A stretch of DNA of 64,000 nt from Gallionella sp963842555 (lineage in GTDB: Bacteria > Pseudomonadota > Gammaproteobacteria > Burkholderiales > Gallionellaceae), in NCBI GenBank assembly GCA_963842555.1, contig CAWJHB010000001.1:1-64000 (forward strand). The letters run 5' to 3'. The position numbers and the translations under genes are program-made. This document shows, in pieces, positions 40,788-49,580 of the stretch. The number at the start of each line of letters is the position of its first letter. The stretch's first letter is position 1. The notes under the pieces were generated by a model that saw only the letters and a program-made list of their open reading frames with translations, was not told the DNA's origin and did no database searches.

Positions 40788-42076
40788 GGTGCGTAATGGG
40801 GAGTGTCGGCAAAAGATTCCAGCCGGGTCGTCCGCTCCTTTTTGTAACGAACCTGTTCGGGGGAGGCATAGCCCAGGATTTCCTGTCCGAGTTCGGGGTG
40901 GTCGACCCGCGGGTGCCAGGTGGCGATGTAAATGGTTTGCTGAAGATGGTGGCTGACCGGATCCATATAAGCCGGATAACGCTGCATGCGTTCTTTCGCT
41001 GTCCACTTCAACTTTTCGAGTTGGCGTATGACCGCATGGTTATCCGTCGTGCCGGCCTGCTCGATGGCGTTGAGCAGGGCTTTGGTCGCAAAGTAGGAAG
41101 CATGTGTCACGTCACCCGGGTAATCCAGCCTGGTATGCCCGTAGAGTTTCCGGTAACGTGCGGTAAATTCCGCTGTTCCGGGAGTGTCGAGATTCCATGC
41201 CCAGGTTATGCCATACAGGGGACGCGGGGTTCCCGGCGCGGGATAGAGTTCTTCCCAATCCACCTCACCCACGACCCACGATTGTTTCTCGAGCGTTTTC
41301 GGATCGATCTGGGCAAACAGCCTGATCTGATTGTCGCCGGTGATATTGACGGCGATGACGTCGGCCGGAATTGCCGCGACCTGCTTGAGCGCTTCGGCAG
41401 GATCGGGCAGGTTTGCGGGCACGACAACCTCACCGACAACCGAGCCGCCATATTCTGCAATATATGGCCGCGAGGCGGCGGCACTGCTATGGCCAAATCC
41501 GTCGTCTTCCGTCAGCAGCAAGACCCGTTTGGATTTGTGATTTGCCAGCGCGTACTTGAGCAATGCGCGGTTGAAGTTGGCGGCACTGGCATCAAAGACG
41601 AACTTGGTGCGGTGGGCGTTCTCGACAGACTCGGACGGCGCAGACGAATTGGTGTTGATAAAGATGACTCCATGCTTCTGGCAGACGGCGGACATGCTTG
41701 CGGCAACGCCGGAGTCCATCGCGCCGAGCATAAATCCGATCTTATTTTTGGTGATGAGGTCTTCGGCTACCAGTGCTGCATGACTTGTATCCAGCGTGGG
41801 ATTGCGCGACACCAGTACGATCTGGCGACCCAGCACTCCGCCACGGGCGTTGAACTCATCGATGGCCATCTCGGCGCCGCGGCGATCGTCTTCGGAATGC
41901 AACGCGAACCGTCCGGTGGTGGGGGAGACATGAGCAATAACGATGGGAGGATTTTCGGCGCCAAATGCACTGTCGATTATCGAAAGTCTTGACAGGTCAC
42001 GGCTCTGGTTCAGCATCAAAACTGGTATCAGACAAATCAATGTGACACCAACAATACGCTGCAATAGTCTGTGCAT
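40784..42076 (-). CDS. periplasmic ABC-type (Leu/Ile/Val-like) substrate-binding protein, sensor partner
   Basis: 430 residues from ATG 42076. An N-terminal hydrophobic segment (IVGVTLICLIPVLML) acts as signal peptide or anchor. The type I periplasmic-binding fold follows: IVIAHVSPTTGRFALHSEDD, NARGGVLGRQIVLV, FMLGAMDSGVAASMSAVCQK. No permease or ATPase is nearby. The stop overlaps the start of the PAS-GGDEF-EAL gene by four bases, so it probably hands a ligand signal to that protein instead of a transporter. The ligand is unknown, perhaps an amino acid or amide. Confidence 0.85.
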   Translation of the reverse strand: MHRLLQRIVGVTLICLIPVLMLNQSRDLSRLSIIDSAFGAENPPIVIAHVSPTTGRFALHSEDDRRGAEMAIDEFNARGGVLGRQIVLVSRNPTLDTSHAALVAEDLITKNKIGFMLGAMDSGVAASMSAVCQKHGVIFINTNSSAPSESVENAHRTKFVFDASAANFNRALLKYALANHKSKRVLLLTEDDGFGHSSAAASRPYIAEYGGSVVGEVVVPANLPDPAEALKQVAAIPADVIAVNITGDNQIRLFAQIDPKTLEKQSWVVGEVDWEELYPAPGTPRPLYGITWAWNLDTPGTAEFTARYRKLYGHTRLDYPGDVTHASYFATKALLNAIEQAGTTDNHAVIRQLEKLKWTAKERMQRYPAYMDPVSHHLQQTIYIATWHPRVDHPELGQEILGYASPEQVRYKKERTTRLESFADTPHYAP

Positions 42077-42240
42077 GGCTTTGGGCAAATGAACAATTGG
42101 CAAATTATTGCATATATGTTGCTGCATTGAAAACCGCCACACCGAACGTCGCAAATGCGATTGGCACGCGGTGCAAATTCATGTTGCCAAATTCCCTGCA
42201 TTTTCTACCGGGACGCGTGCACTCATGAGCGGCAGGTATT
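42077..42240. other. short intergenic stretch before the IS1182-type element
   Basis: No ORF. Contains AATTCCCTGCATTTTCT (42190-42206), similar to the TTCCCTG motifs near 23-25 kb. Confidence 0.35.
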
Positions 42241-43774
42241 GGCCCAGACCGTGTAAAAACGTAGCAATTGTACCGAGTCTGCAATTTTCCATTTCTACCA
42301 GCTTCTGGTCGGTGTCAGGAGCGGCTAGCAGAGTCTGCAATTTCCATGCATCGGTTCTGCGTTATTTAAAAGCCTTCTTCAGGATAGCGCGCATCTGATG
42401 GACAAAGCAGAAATAAAGGCCCTCAGGCCCTCATTGCCTGGATCAGTCCTGCGGTTCCCAATATCTTCATCACTCGCTTCATGTTATACGCCAGTACATG
42501 CAAGCTCATCTCGCTACTCACATGTTCAAGTGTGGCGGTCAGGAAATGGGCTGCCCCCATCCAGAACTTGATCGTCCCGAACGGATGCTCAACCGTCTCT
42601 CGGCGAATCCGCATGATGTCAGGCGAATGATCCAGTCGTTCCTGCATCGCATCAAGGAGATATTCATGCTCCCATCGCGTCACCCGACGTTCTTGGCCGG
42701 GTGTACATTGTGACTTCATCGGGCATGAATTGCAGTTCGAACTCCAATAACGATGGTAGCTCAAGCCATTCGCGTTCATCTTGCTATGACGCGCCAGTAT
42801 TTCACCGGCAGGACATCGGTATTCATCTCGCTCGGCATCGTAAATAAAGTCGTCTTTGCCAAATCGGCCATCGGCAGTAGCACTTGATGTTTCTGTCTTC
42901 GCAACAAACACGTTGATCCCCGCTTCATGGCTTGCCTGTATCTCTTCGCTCTTGACGTTGCCGCGTGTCTTCATTGAACGGGCATCCGGGTCGGTCAGCG
43001 AGATCTGCTTGTCCGGTGTTTCATCGAGCTTTACTTCGACTTCCTTGAGTTCACGCATCTGATTCTTCAGTGCCTCGATCTTGTCCTGCAGGCGTTCGGT
43101 CCTGTCTTCTGCGATGGAGGCTTCCTGCCGGTCTGCTGTTTCAATCGCGGCCAGATAACGATTGATGCTGGACTCGATCTCTTCCATGCGACGTTTGAGC
43201 TTGGCACTGGTAAAGTTGCGGTCGCGGTTGTTGACCGCCTTGAACTTGCTGCCGTCGATGGCAACCAGCGCATCCGTGAACAACCCAAGACGCTGGCACA
43301 GCACCACGAACTGCCGGCAGACGCTGCGAATGGCTTTGCCATTGTCCTTGCGGAAGTTGGCGATGGTCTTGAAGTCAGGCATCAATCGACCGGTCAGCCA
43401 CATCAGTTCGATGTTGCGTTGTGCTTCCCGCTCCAGTCGGCGGCTGGACTGGATGCGATTGAGGTAGCCATAGATGTAGATCCTGAGAAGGACTGCGGGG
43501 TGGTAAGCAGGTCTGCCGGTCCCGGCAGGATCGACGCCTTCGAATCCCAACTGGCCCAGGTCCAGTTCATCCACAAAGACATCAACGACCCGGACCGGGT
43601 TGGTCTCTGCTACGTAGTCATCGAGCAGCTCCGGAAACATCGTTGCCTGGGTTCTATCCTCGCCTTGTATGAATCGCTTCATGCATGCGCTCCCAACAAA
43701 TCCTCGATGTTTCCATCAACGCATCACCGGAAATTACGTGTACACTTTCGCTACGTTTTTACACGGTCTGGGCC
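42241..43774 (-). mobile_element. IS1182-type insertion sequence, probably dead
   Basis: Inverted ends: the left reads GGCCCAGACCGTGTAAAAAC then GTAGC, the right read inward is identical over those 25 bases. A few bases of further similarity (GGCA) lie outside. Inside the left end GAGTCTGCAATTTTCCAT recurs 57 bp on. One transposase gene, on the minus strand, has lost an internal piece. No target duplication could be fixed. Confidence 0.8.
42423..43682 (-). pseudogene. IS1182-family transposase with internal in-frame deletion
   Basis: 419 residues against about 450-480 for the family. The N-terminal part is normal (FPELLDDYVAETNPVRVVDV, HPAVLLRIYIYGYLNRIQSS, catalytic Asp in LVAIDGSKFKAVNNRDRNF). 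After DPDARSMKTRG the sequence jumps to NVKSEEIQASHEAGI. Family members have about 50 residues there, from the TRG-type motif to the second catalytic Asp in (A)DRGYF. The C-terminal part (CPAGE, YWSSNC, RRETVEHPFGTIKFWMG with the catalytic Glu) is intact. Without the middle Asp it should be inactive. The reading frame itself is open. Confidence 0.75.
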
Positions 43775-43884
43775 GCATATTGCCGGTTCGGATTGCGCTA
43801 CACATCTGTTTGCTTCTCTTTCAGCTTCGGCCATTCGCCTTTCATTTGATCCTCCGGCAATCCTGGGCCGATAACGCTATATGT

Positions 43885-44421
43885 CTATCGTTTCTTTTTG
43901 ACTTCAATCTTGGTTTTTGCCGAAGCAATACTTTCAGTTTTTTTAGGCGACCGGACTGGTCTTTTGCTCACAGTGGGGTTTTTATGCTCCTTTTGGGATG
44001 GAATAATTCGAGATGCTACGGCGGATTTCTTGACCCAGACAGATTGCAGCCACTCCGCGATCACTTGGGTTTTGTCGGCGTGAGGACGCGCCAGGACATC
44101 CAGTATCGCTGAAATGGCCTTGTTGTCGGTGCCCTGCATCGTCAGCTGAGGACGATACGTGTCCACCGGAAGCCCGTCATTTTCTGGGCTGCGCGCCAAA
44201 TGCAAGCCGTGCAGCAAGATGATGCTGGGTGGTAATCCTCCCCTTGCCATCCAACTAACCAACGCTTTAGCCACGCCTAACGCCGGATGCACTGCAGGCC
44301 TGTTAGTCGATTTTACGGCCGCAATTTTGGGTTTGGCCGCATATTGTTCGGGAGCTCGCTTCTTTATCATGGAGGGTGTGTGCCTATTCGGTTTGGCCGT
44401 AGCGATGCGTATAGTGTCCAT
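43885..44421 (-). CDS. lysine/proline-rich hypothetical protein
   Basis: 178 residues, strongly basic. A Lys/Pro-rich N-terminus (KPNRHTPSMIKKRAPEQY) leads to a short ordered part (about 55-130, ALVSWMARGGLPPSIILLHG; ISAILDVLARPHADKTQVIA), and the C-terminus is a Lys/Ser/Thr tail (KKTESIASAKTKIEVKKKR). The tails suggest nucleic acid binding, as in some histone-like proteins, but no family is recognised. No good ribosome site. It lies between the IS1182-type element and the selD operon. Confidence 0.55.
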   Translation of the reverse strand: MDTIRIATAKPNRHTPSMIKKRAPEQYAAKPKIAAVKSTNRPAVHPALGVAKALVSWMARGGLPPSIILLHGLHLARSPENDGLPVDTYRPQLTMQGTDNKAISAILDVLARPHADKTQVIAEWLQSVWVKKSAVASRIIPSQKEHKNPTVSKRPVRSPKKTESIASAKTKIEVKKKR

Positions 44422-44551
44422 CGTGCCTGGCTAGATTGCAACGAGAATCCATTGTCGGCGGCTCAGTAGCTGGGTCGTTCAACATCAGATGTGTGGATTG
44501 CAGCTATTGGCACGCCATATTGGCGACTCCAAAGCGGAACCACGATAATTC

Positions 44552-44872
44552 CTACTGAACCTTGGGTTTCCTGCCTGACGAAGCTGGAGGCGTGTACCCG
44601 GCTACCCTGTAAATCGTCCCCTCGGATTTCCTGCCGTTGTGAAACCTGATCGATTGGCACGCGACAATCTCATGCGAAGCAGCAAGTTCAGCCAACTGCA
44701 AGCGCACGGAAGCAAGCGAGATACCGGTGGCAGCGGCGATCTCCTTGTCGAGTCGTTCACCATGCATCTTCATGTATTGCAGGATTTCATTCATAAGTGT
44801 TGCATCATGACACAATTCGGATCCTGGCAAATGGCGGATCTTGGCGCCAAGCGGAAGTTCGCAAATGGCCAT
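44552..44872 (-). CDS. small winged-helix transcription regulator-like protein
   Basis: 106 residues from ATG 44872; a shorter start at 44794 (MNEILQYMKMHGERLD) gives 80. Residues 27-75 form a winged helix: MNEILQYMKMHGERLDKEI, then AATGISLASVRLQLAELAAS as recognition helix, and a wing ending in YRVAGYTP. It has no sensor domain. The start is 20 bases after the selD stop on the same strand, so it may be co-transcribed with selD. Target unknown. Confidence 0.6.
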   Translation of the reverse strand: MAICELPLGAKIRHLPGSELCHDATLMNEILQYMKMHGERLDKEIAAATGISLASVRLQLAELAASHEIVACQSIRFHNGRKSEGTIYRVAGYTPPASSGRKPKVQ

Positions 44873-44892
44873 AAATCGCAGATTGCGGCTCT

Positions 44893-45957
44893 CTAACTGT
44901 CAATCACCATCACGCGCGGTGCACCGCTTTTCATCATGCCGATCACCGCAGCCTGCGCGAATCCGGCATTCCTGAAAGCTGACAAGACCGCATCCGCAGC
45001 CTCATGCTCAACCGCAACCAATAACCCGCCACTGGTCTGCGCATCGGCCAGCATACGACGCTGCCAGCTCTCCAATTGTGGCGCAAAATTGACTTCATGC
45101 CCGTAGCTGGCCAGATTGCGTTCAATCGCACCGGGACCGATACCCTGCCGGGCCAGCGGCAATGCCTCCGACAGGATAGGCACCTGTCCAAACTTTAATT
45201 CGGCAGCCATTCCGGAACCTCTGCAAATTTCCAGCAGGTGGCCGAGCAGGCCGAAGCCGGTCACATCGGTCAGTGCATGCACGGCTTGCAAGCCGGACAG
45301 TTCGGCACCAACAGCATTGAGCTGGGTGGCGGTCGAGATCATCTGCGCGTAACCCTCGGCGGACAGCACGTCCTTCTTAAGCGCCGCGGCCAGCACGCCT
45401 ACTCCCAGTCCCTTGCCAAGTATCAGCACGTCACCCACCTGTGCACCGCTGTTCTTCTTCAAACGGTCCGGATGCACGACGCCGATCGCCACCAGCCCGT
45501 AGATCGGCTCGACGGAATCGATCGAATGCCCGCCCGCCAGCGGAATCCCCGCCGCTGCGCATACCGCTTCGCCGCCCTGCAGGATGGAACGTATCGTCTC
45601 AACAGGCAGCTTGCTGACCGGCATGCCGACAATGGCCAGCGCCATGATCGGCGTGCCGCCCATTGCGTATACGTCGGACAGTGCATTGGTGGCCGCGATG
45701 CGCCCAAAATCGAAAGGGTCGTCGACTATGGGCATGAAGAAATCGGTGGTCGCGATGATCGCCTGCTGGTCGTTGAGACGATATACCGCAGCATCGTCGC
45801 TGGTCTCCGTGCCGACCATCAGGTTGGCAAACGGCAGCTTCTGCTTGGCCACCCCGAGAATTTGCTGCAACAAAGCCGGCGCTATTTTGCAGCCGCAGCC
45901 GCCGCCGTGCGACAATTGGGTCAACTTGATTTCCGGCATTACCTGGACTTCAGACAC
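44893..45957 (-). CDS. selD: selenide, water dikinase
   Basis: 354 residues. Catalytic N-terminus LTQLSHGGGCGCKIAP with the active-site cysteine and lysine, then the ATP-binding AIR synthase fold: SDDAAVYRL, TDFFMPIVDDPFDFGRIAA, NALSDVYAMGG and C-terminal TDVTGFGLLGHLLE. It makes selenophosphate from selenide and ATP, here for 2-selenouridine in tRNA, since mnmH is next door. A cysteine, not selenocysteine, is encoded at the active site. Divergent from mnmH across 36 bases. Confidence 0.95.
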   Translation of the reverse strand: MSEVQVMPEIKLTQLSHGGGCGCKIAPALLQQILGVAKQKLPFANLMVGTETSDDAAVYRLNDQQAIIATTDFFMPIVDDPFDFGRIAATNALSDVYAMGGTPIMALAIVGMPVSKLPVETIRSILQGGEAVCAAAGIPLAGGHSIDSVEPIYGLVAIGVVHPDRLKKNSGAQVGDVLILGKGLGVGVLAAALKKDVLSAEGYAQMISTATQLNAVGAELSGLQAVHALTDVTGFGLLGHLLEICRGSGMAAELKFGQVPILSEALPLARQGIGPGAIERNLASYGHEVNFAPQLESWQRRMLADAQTSGGLLVAVEHEAADAVLSAFRNAGFAQAAVIGMMKSGAPRVMVIDS

Positions 45958-45993
45958 GGATCATTCCTCTTTCAAATCACGTTTCGGGAAAAA

Positions 45994-47028
45994 ATGCTTT
46001 TCAGGACTGCAAACCTAACACAGCTGGACGATTTTGACGAAATTATCGACGTGCGCACACCGGCGGAGTTCGCCGAGGATCACATTCCCGGCGCGATCAA
46101 TTGCCCGGTGCTGAGCGACGAAGAGCGGATCACCGTCGGTACGCTGTACACGCAGGTTTCGCCGTTCGAGGCGCGCAAGGTCGGCGCGGCGCTGATCGCG
46201 ATCAATATCGCCCATCACCTGCAAACCCGATTCCATGCCCATCCCAAATCATGGCGGCCGCTGGTCTACTGCTGGCGCGGCGGCCAGCGCAGCGGTGCGA
46301 TGAGCATCATCCTGGCGCAGGTCGGCTGGGCGGCACACAAACTGGAAGGCGGTTACAAAACCTACCGGCGCGATGTGCTGGACCAACTTGAAACATTGCC
46401 GCAAAACCTGAAATTCCGCGTAGTCTGCGGCCCCACCGGTTCAGGCAAAAGCCATTTGCTCACGGCCCTGGCTGCCACCGGACATCAGGTGCTCGATCTG
46501 GAAGCACTGGCGAGTCATCGCGGCTCGGTGCTCGGCAGGCTGCCCGATCGACCCCAACCTGCGCAAAAATATTTCGACAGCATGCTCCTGCAGACCCTGC
46601 GCAACTTCGACGCCGACCGTCCTGTTTACGTCGAAGCGGAGAGCAACAAGATCGGCCTGATCACCCTGCCCCTGGCGCTGGTCTCAGCGATGCATGCCGG
46701 TACCTGTCTGCTGGTGGAAACCCCTTTGGCCACCCGAGTTGCCGGACTGCTCGCCGACTACCGCCACTATGTTGAAAACCCGGAGTCCTTGGTCGCGCAC
46801 CTGCAATCGCTGCACCGTTTTCACGGAACCAAACAGCTGGAACACTGGAGCGCGCTGATTCACCAGGGGGATTTCGAGACCATGGTCGCGGAATTGCTCA
46901 CGCTGCATTATGACCCCAGCTATTTTCGCGCGGCCGCCCGGAACTATCCAAATCTGGTCAACGCAAGGCGCATTCCAGTCGTCAGTTTGTCGGCGGAGGC
47001 GCTCAACGCAATCGCAACAACACTGTGA
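45994..47028 (+). CDS. mnmH: tRNA 2-selenouridine synthase
   Basis: 344 residues from ATG 45994; the open frame extends to 45238 but that part is antisense to selD. An N-terminal rhodanese domain with active-site Cys in LVYCWRGGQRSGAMS (about 95) precedes a P-loop domain (VCGPTGSGKSHLL, about 150). It turns 2-thiouridine at the wobble position of tRNAs for Lys, Glu and Gln into 2-selenouridine through a geranylated intermediate, with selenophosphate from SelD. No selA or selB lies nearby. The gene is complete. Confidence 0.94.
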   Translation: MLFRTANLTQLDDFDEIIDVRTPAEFAEDHIPGAINCPVLSDEERITVGTLYTQVSPFEARKVGAALIAINIAHHLQTRFHAHPKSWRPLVYCWRGGQRSGAMSIILAQVGWAAHKLEGGYKTYRRDVLDQLETLPQNLKFRVVCGPTGSGKSHLLTALAATGHQVLDLEALASHRGSVLGRLPDRPQPAQKYFDSMLLQTLRNFDADRPVYVEAESNKIGLITLPLALVSAMHAGTCLLVETPLATRVAGLLADYRHYVENPESLVAHLQSLHRFHGTKQLEHWSALIHQGDFETMVAELLTLHYDPSYFRAAARNYPNLVNARRIPVVSLSAEALNAIATTL

Positions 47029-47032
47029 CAGA

Positions 47033-47193
47033 TCAATCGTCCGGATCAAACAGCCACGCATCCATCGCCAGCATGCCGCAGGCCATCACCCGTTTCAGAT
47101 GCAGCGCGCTGTCTATATTTTCGCTTTGCCGAGCGCAACGAAAGGCGGCATCGCGGGTGATCCGTGTGAAACGAACAGCACGGGGATCTTCAT
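47033..47193 (-). pseudogene. remnant of a 4,5-DOPA-type extradiol dioxygenase (LigB/YgiD family)
   Basis: The first 23 codons from ATG 47193 read MKIPVLFVSHGSPAMPPFVA, the typical N-terminus of YgiD/DODA enzymes with the zinc/iron-binding His. After a frame change the last 20 codons read KRVMACGMLAMDAWLFDPDD and a stop, the typical C-terminus. About 200 residues between them are missing, so an internal deletion joined the two ends. Convergent with mnmH, whose stop is five bases away. Confidence 0.7.
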
Positions 47194-47278
47194 GCCGCGA
47201 ATGCCGGCACGGCAAGGCCGAGGACCAAATATTCCACCTGGATTAAAATGGCAGCGTGATTTTGATCAGGAGTGAATT

Positions 47279-48313
47279 ATGGAATACAGGCAATTGGGTG
47301 CCAGCGACTTGAAAGTATCGGCATTGTGCCTCGGCACGATGACCTTCGGCGAGCAGAACAGCGAGGCGGAAGCGCACGCTCAACTAGACTTGGCGGTATC
47401 GCGCGGGGTGAACTTCATCGACACGGCCGAGATGTATCCGGTCCCTCCGCGCGCCGAAACACAGGGTCGCACCGAAAGCTACACCGGCTCATGGCTGAAG
47501 CATCAGCCGCGCGACAAGCTGGTCGTGGCAACCAAGATCGCCGGTCCTTCGCGCGGCTTCGCGTGGATACGCAACAGCCCGCGCATCGATCGCCAGAATC
47601 TTGAGGCGGCCATCGACAGCAGCCTGAAGCGGTTGCAGACCGACTATGTCGACCTCTACCAGATCCACTGGCCGGACCGGTATGTGCCGATGTTCGGCGC
47701 GACCAGCTATGACGCGTCCCAGGAACACGACACCGTGCCGATCGCCGAACAACTGCAAGTGCTGGGGGGTCTGGTCAGGGCCGGCAAGGTGCGCCATATC
47801 GGCCTGTCCAACGAGACGCCCTGGGGTGTCAGCGAATTCGTGAAATGTGCGGAAAAGGCCGGGCTGCCCAGGGTCGTTACGGTGCAGAACGCCTATCACC
47901 TGATGAACCGCAGCTTCGAGAGCGGACTGGCTGAAGTCTGCCATCACGCCAAGGTCGATTTGCTTGCCTACAGCCCGCTGGCATTCGGTCACCTGACCGG
48001 GAAATACGTGGTCGACCCGAACGCGAAAGGACGCATCACGCAGTTCGCCAACTTCGGACAACGCTATGCCAAACCCAATGTGCCTGCCGCCACGAAGGAA
48101 TATGTGCGCATCGCGCGGGAGGCCGGGCTGACGCCGGCAACGATGGCGCTGGCCTTTGCACGCACCCGCCGGTTCACCGGGAGCGTGATCATCGGTGCAA
48201 CCAACCTGAACCAGTTGCAGGAAAATCTGGACAGTGCCGAAGTGGTGCTGCCGACAGACGTGCTGGAAAAGATTGAGGCAGTCCACAAGGTGTATCCGAA
48301 TCCGGCACCGTGA
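47279..48313 (+). CDS. aldo/keto reductase (Tas-like)
   Basis: 344 residues from ATG 47279 behind CAGGAG. (beta/alpha)8 barrel with the catalytic tetrad: Asp and Tyr in NFIDTAEMYPVP (about 51-56), Lys in VVATKIAGP (about 84) and His in YQIHWPDRY (about 130). NADPH-binding motifs GLSNETPWGV and SVIIGATNLNQLQENL are at the C-terminal side. The YPVPPRAETQGRTE loop is the mark of the Tas subgroup. Physiological substrate unknown. Confidence 0.9.
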   Translation: MEYRQLGASDLKVSALCLGTMTFGEQNSEAEAHAQLDLAVSRGVNFIDTAEMYPVPPRAETQGRTESYTGSWLKHQPRDKLVVATKIAGPSRGFAWIRNSPRIDRQNLEAAIDSSLKRLQTDYVDLYQIHWPDRYVPMFGATSYDASQEHDTVPIAEQLQVLGGLVRAGKVRHIGLSNETPWGVSEFVKCAEKAGLPRVVTVQNAYHLMNRSFESGLAEVCHHAKVDLLAYSPLAFGHLTGKYVVDPNAKGRITQFANFGQRYAKPNVPAATKEYVRIAREAGLTPATMALAFARTRRFTGSVIIGATNLNQLQENLDSAEVVLPTDVLEKIEAVHKVYPNPAP

Positions 48314-48418
48314 TATGCATCGCATTCATTTTGCCAAACCCTGCCGTCTGCTGACCGCAAACCTGCCGGTCTGCTCGATTACCCCAATCTTGCGCTGTTG
48401 GGATATCGTGCCCGCAGA

Positions 48419-48772
48419 TCAGATCAGCAGCAACAGCAGCAAAATGAGCAGGATAACGGTCAAATCGTGATTGCTCAGGCTGCCTCCGGCCGGCATCGAA
48501 TCGATTCTCTGTGCCATGGCATGAACTTCCTGGTCGGTCATGGCTGCCACCCGCTCTTTTGCCATCGGTTCGCCAACGCCCAACGCCTGCAGACGATCAT
48601 TGACATCAGCCCTGTCGAGAAAAGTCTGGATTTTGGCCCTTTCCATCGCCGTCTGATTCTGAACCGCCATATTATCGGTAGTCACCATACCCGCCATAGC
48701 GGTAGACGCTTGCAGACACAGCACGGCTGCGAGTACCAGTCCGCCTACCCGTTGATATAGTTTTGCGTTCAT
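48419..48772 (-). CDS. PA2779-family protein
   Basis: 117 residues. Signal peptide with cleavage after ASTAMA (about 27), the conserved stretch RAKIQTFLDRADVNDRLQALGV, and a C-terminal membrane anchor of almost only Ile and Leu (VILLILLLLLLI). In other proteobacteria the gene sits beside a PA2778-family cysteine peptidase-like gene; here that partner is absent, so the gene is an orphan. Function unknown; an exported, membrane-tethered protein. Confidence 0.85.
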   Translation of the reverse strand: MNAKLYQRVGGLVLAAVLCLQASTAMAGMVTTDNMAVQNQTAMERAKIQTFLDRADVNDRLQALGVGEPMAKERVAAMTDQEVHAMAQRIDSMPAGGSLSNHDLTVILLILLLLLLI

Positions 48773-49145
48773 GATGGTTCCTTCTCCTGTTTATTAACGA
48801 ACTAGAATATATGTCCCTGAAATTGACTTAGCCAGCTGCAGCATTATAAACATACCTGGCATCCTGCATTTGAAAAGGCGAAGTGAAAAAAATGCCTAAG
48901 GAAAGTGCCGGCAGAAATCCCCGGTGCAGCAGATTATGGCGCAGCAGATTATCTCGCCCGGATTCGTCGCTCTGTGCGTTATCGCACATAAATCCGCGCG
49001 GTTTGCCCACATTATGCCAAGATATGTCCGGGCCATAGGAATAGCGCAATAGCCGGCGACCCGTGATTTTTAACTATCAATAATGGTGCCGGATGGCGAT
49101 CTGCCGCTTGCATGGAGCCCCAGGGCGTGGCAAAAGGATAGTGAC
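48773..49145. other. 373 bp intergenic region
   Basis: Nothing supportable: only short ORFs without ribosome sites. The inverted pair GGCGCAGCAGATTATC/CAGCAGATTATGGCG is a direct repeat (GCAGCAGATTAT) at about 48922-48948. Confidence 0.4.
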
Positions 49146-49580
49146 GTGTTGAGAAATATTTCGCTCGCGGCATTGCTGCTGATGGCGCTTGCGTTGGTTG
49201 GGCTCTTGTTTCGCGGCGCATTCTTCTCATTGCATCCGGTTGCGGTCATCGCGGAAGCTGCAGCGGTTGCGCTGATGCTTTGGGCGCGCCTGACCTTCGG
49301 GCAGCGGAGCTTCCATGCGGCGGCAGATCCATCAACCGGCGGACTGGTCACGACGGGGCCTTATCGTTTCATCCGCCATCCGATCTACACGGCTGCCTGC
49401 GTGTTCGGCTGGTCTGGCGTGCTGGCAAACTGGACGTTGATCAATGCGATGCTGGGCGTCCTGCTCATGATCGGTGCGGTCGGCAGAATGCTGTGCGAGG
49501 AACGCCTGCTCGTTGATCTCTACCCGGCGTACCCTGCCTACGCGCGGGCAACCAAGCGCATGGTGCCGTTTATTTTCTAG
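49146..49580 (+). CDS. isoprenylcysteine carboxyl methyltransferase (ICMT)-like membrane protein
   Basis: 144 residues from GTG 49146, which has AAGGA seven bases upstream; ATG 49083 in the same frame would add 21 residues that do not look like protein (DGDLPLAWSPRAWQKD). Three to four membrane spans and the ICMT/PEMT signature: TTGPYRFIRHPIYTAA (SAM-binding) and CEERLLVDLYPAYPAYARAT (catalytic). Bacterial members methylate unknown small molecules or lipids. Confidence 0.8.
   Translation: MLRNISLAALLLMALALVGLLFRGAFFSLHPVAVIAEAAAVALMLWARLTFGQRSFHAAADPSTGGLVTTGPYRFIRHPIYTAACVFGWSGVLANWTLINAMLGVLLMIGAVGRMLCEERLLVDLYPAYPAYARATKRMVPFIF

Noticed and set aside
40796..41992. Long plus-strand ORF (398 codons) opposite the binding-protein gene
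   Set aside because: It is the antisense shadow of a gene with signal peptide and family motifs; its own translation shows no domain and it has no ribosome site.
45238..45993. 252-codon N-terminal extension of mnmH
   Set aside because: This part is exactly antisense to selD, and homologues start at the ATG at 45994 directly before the rhodanese domain.
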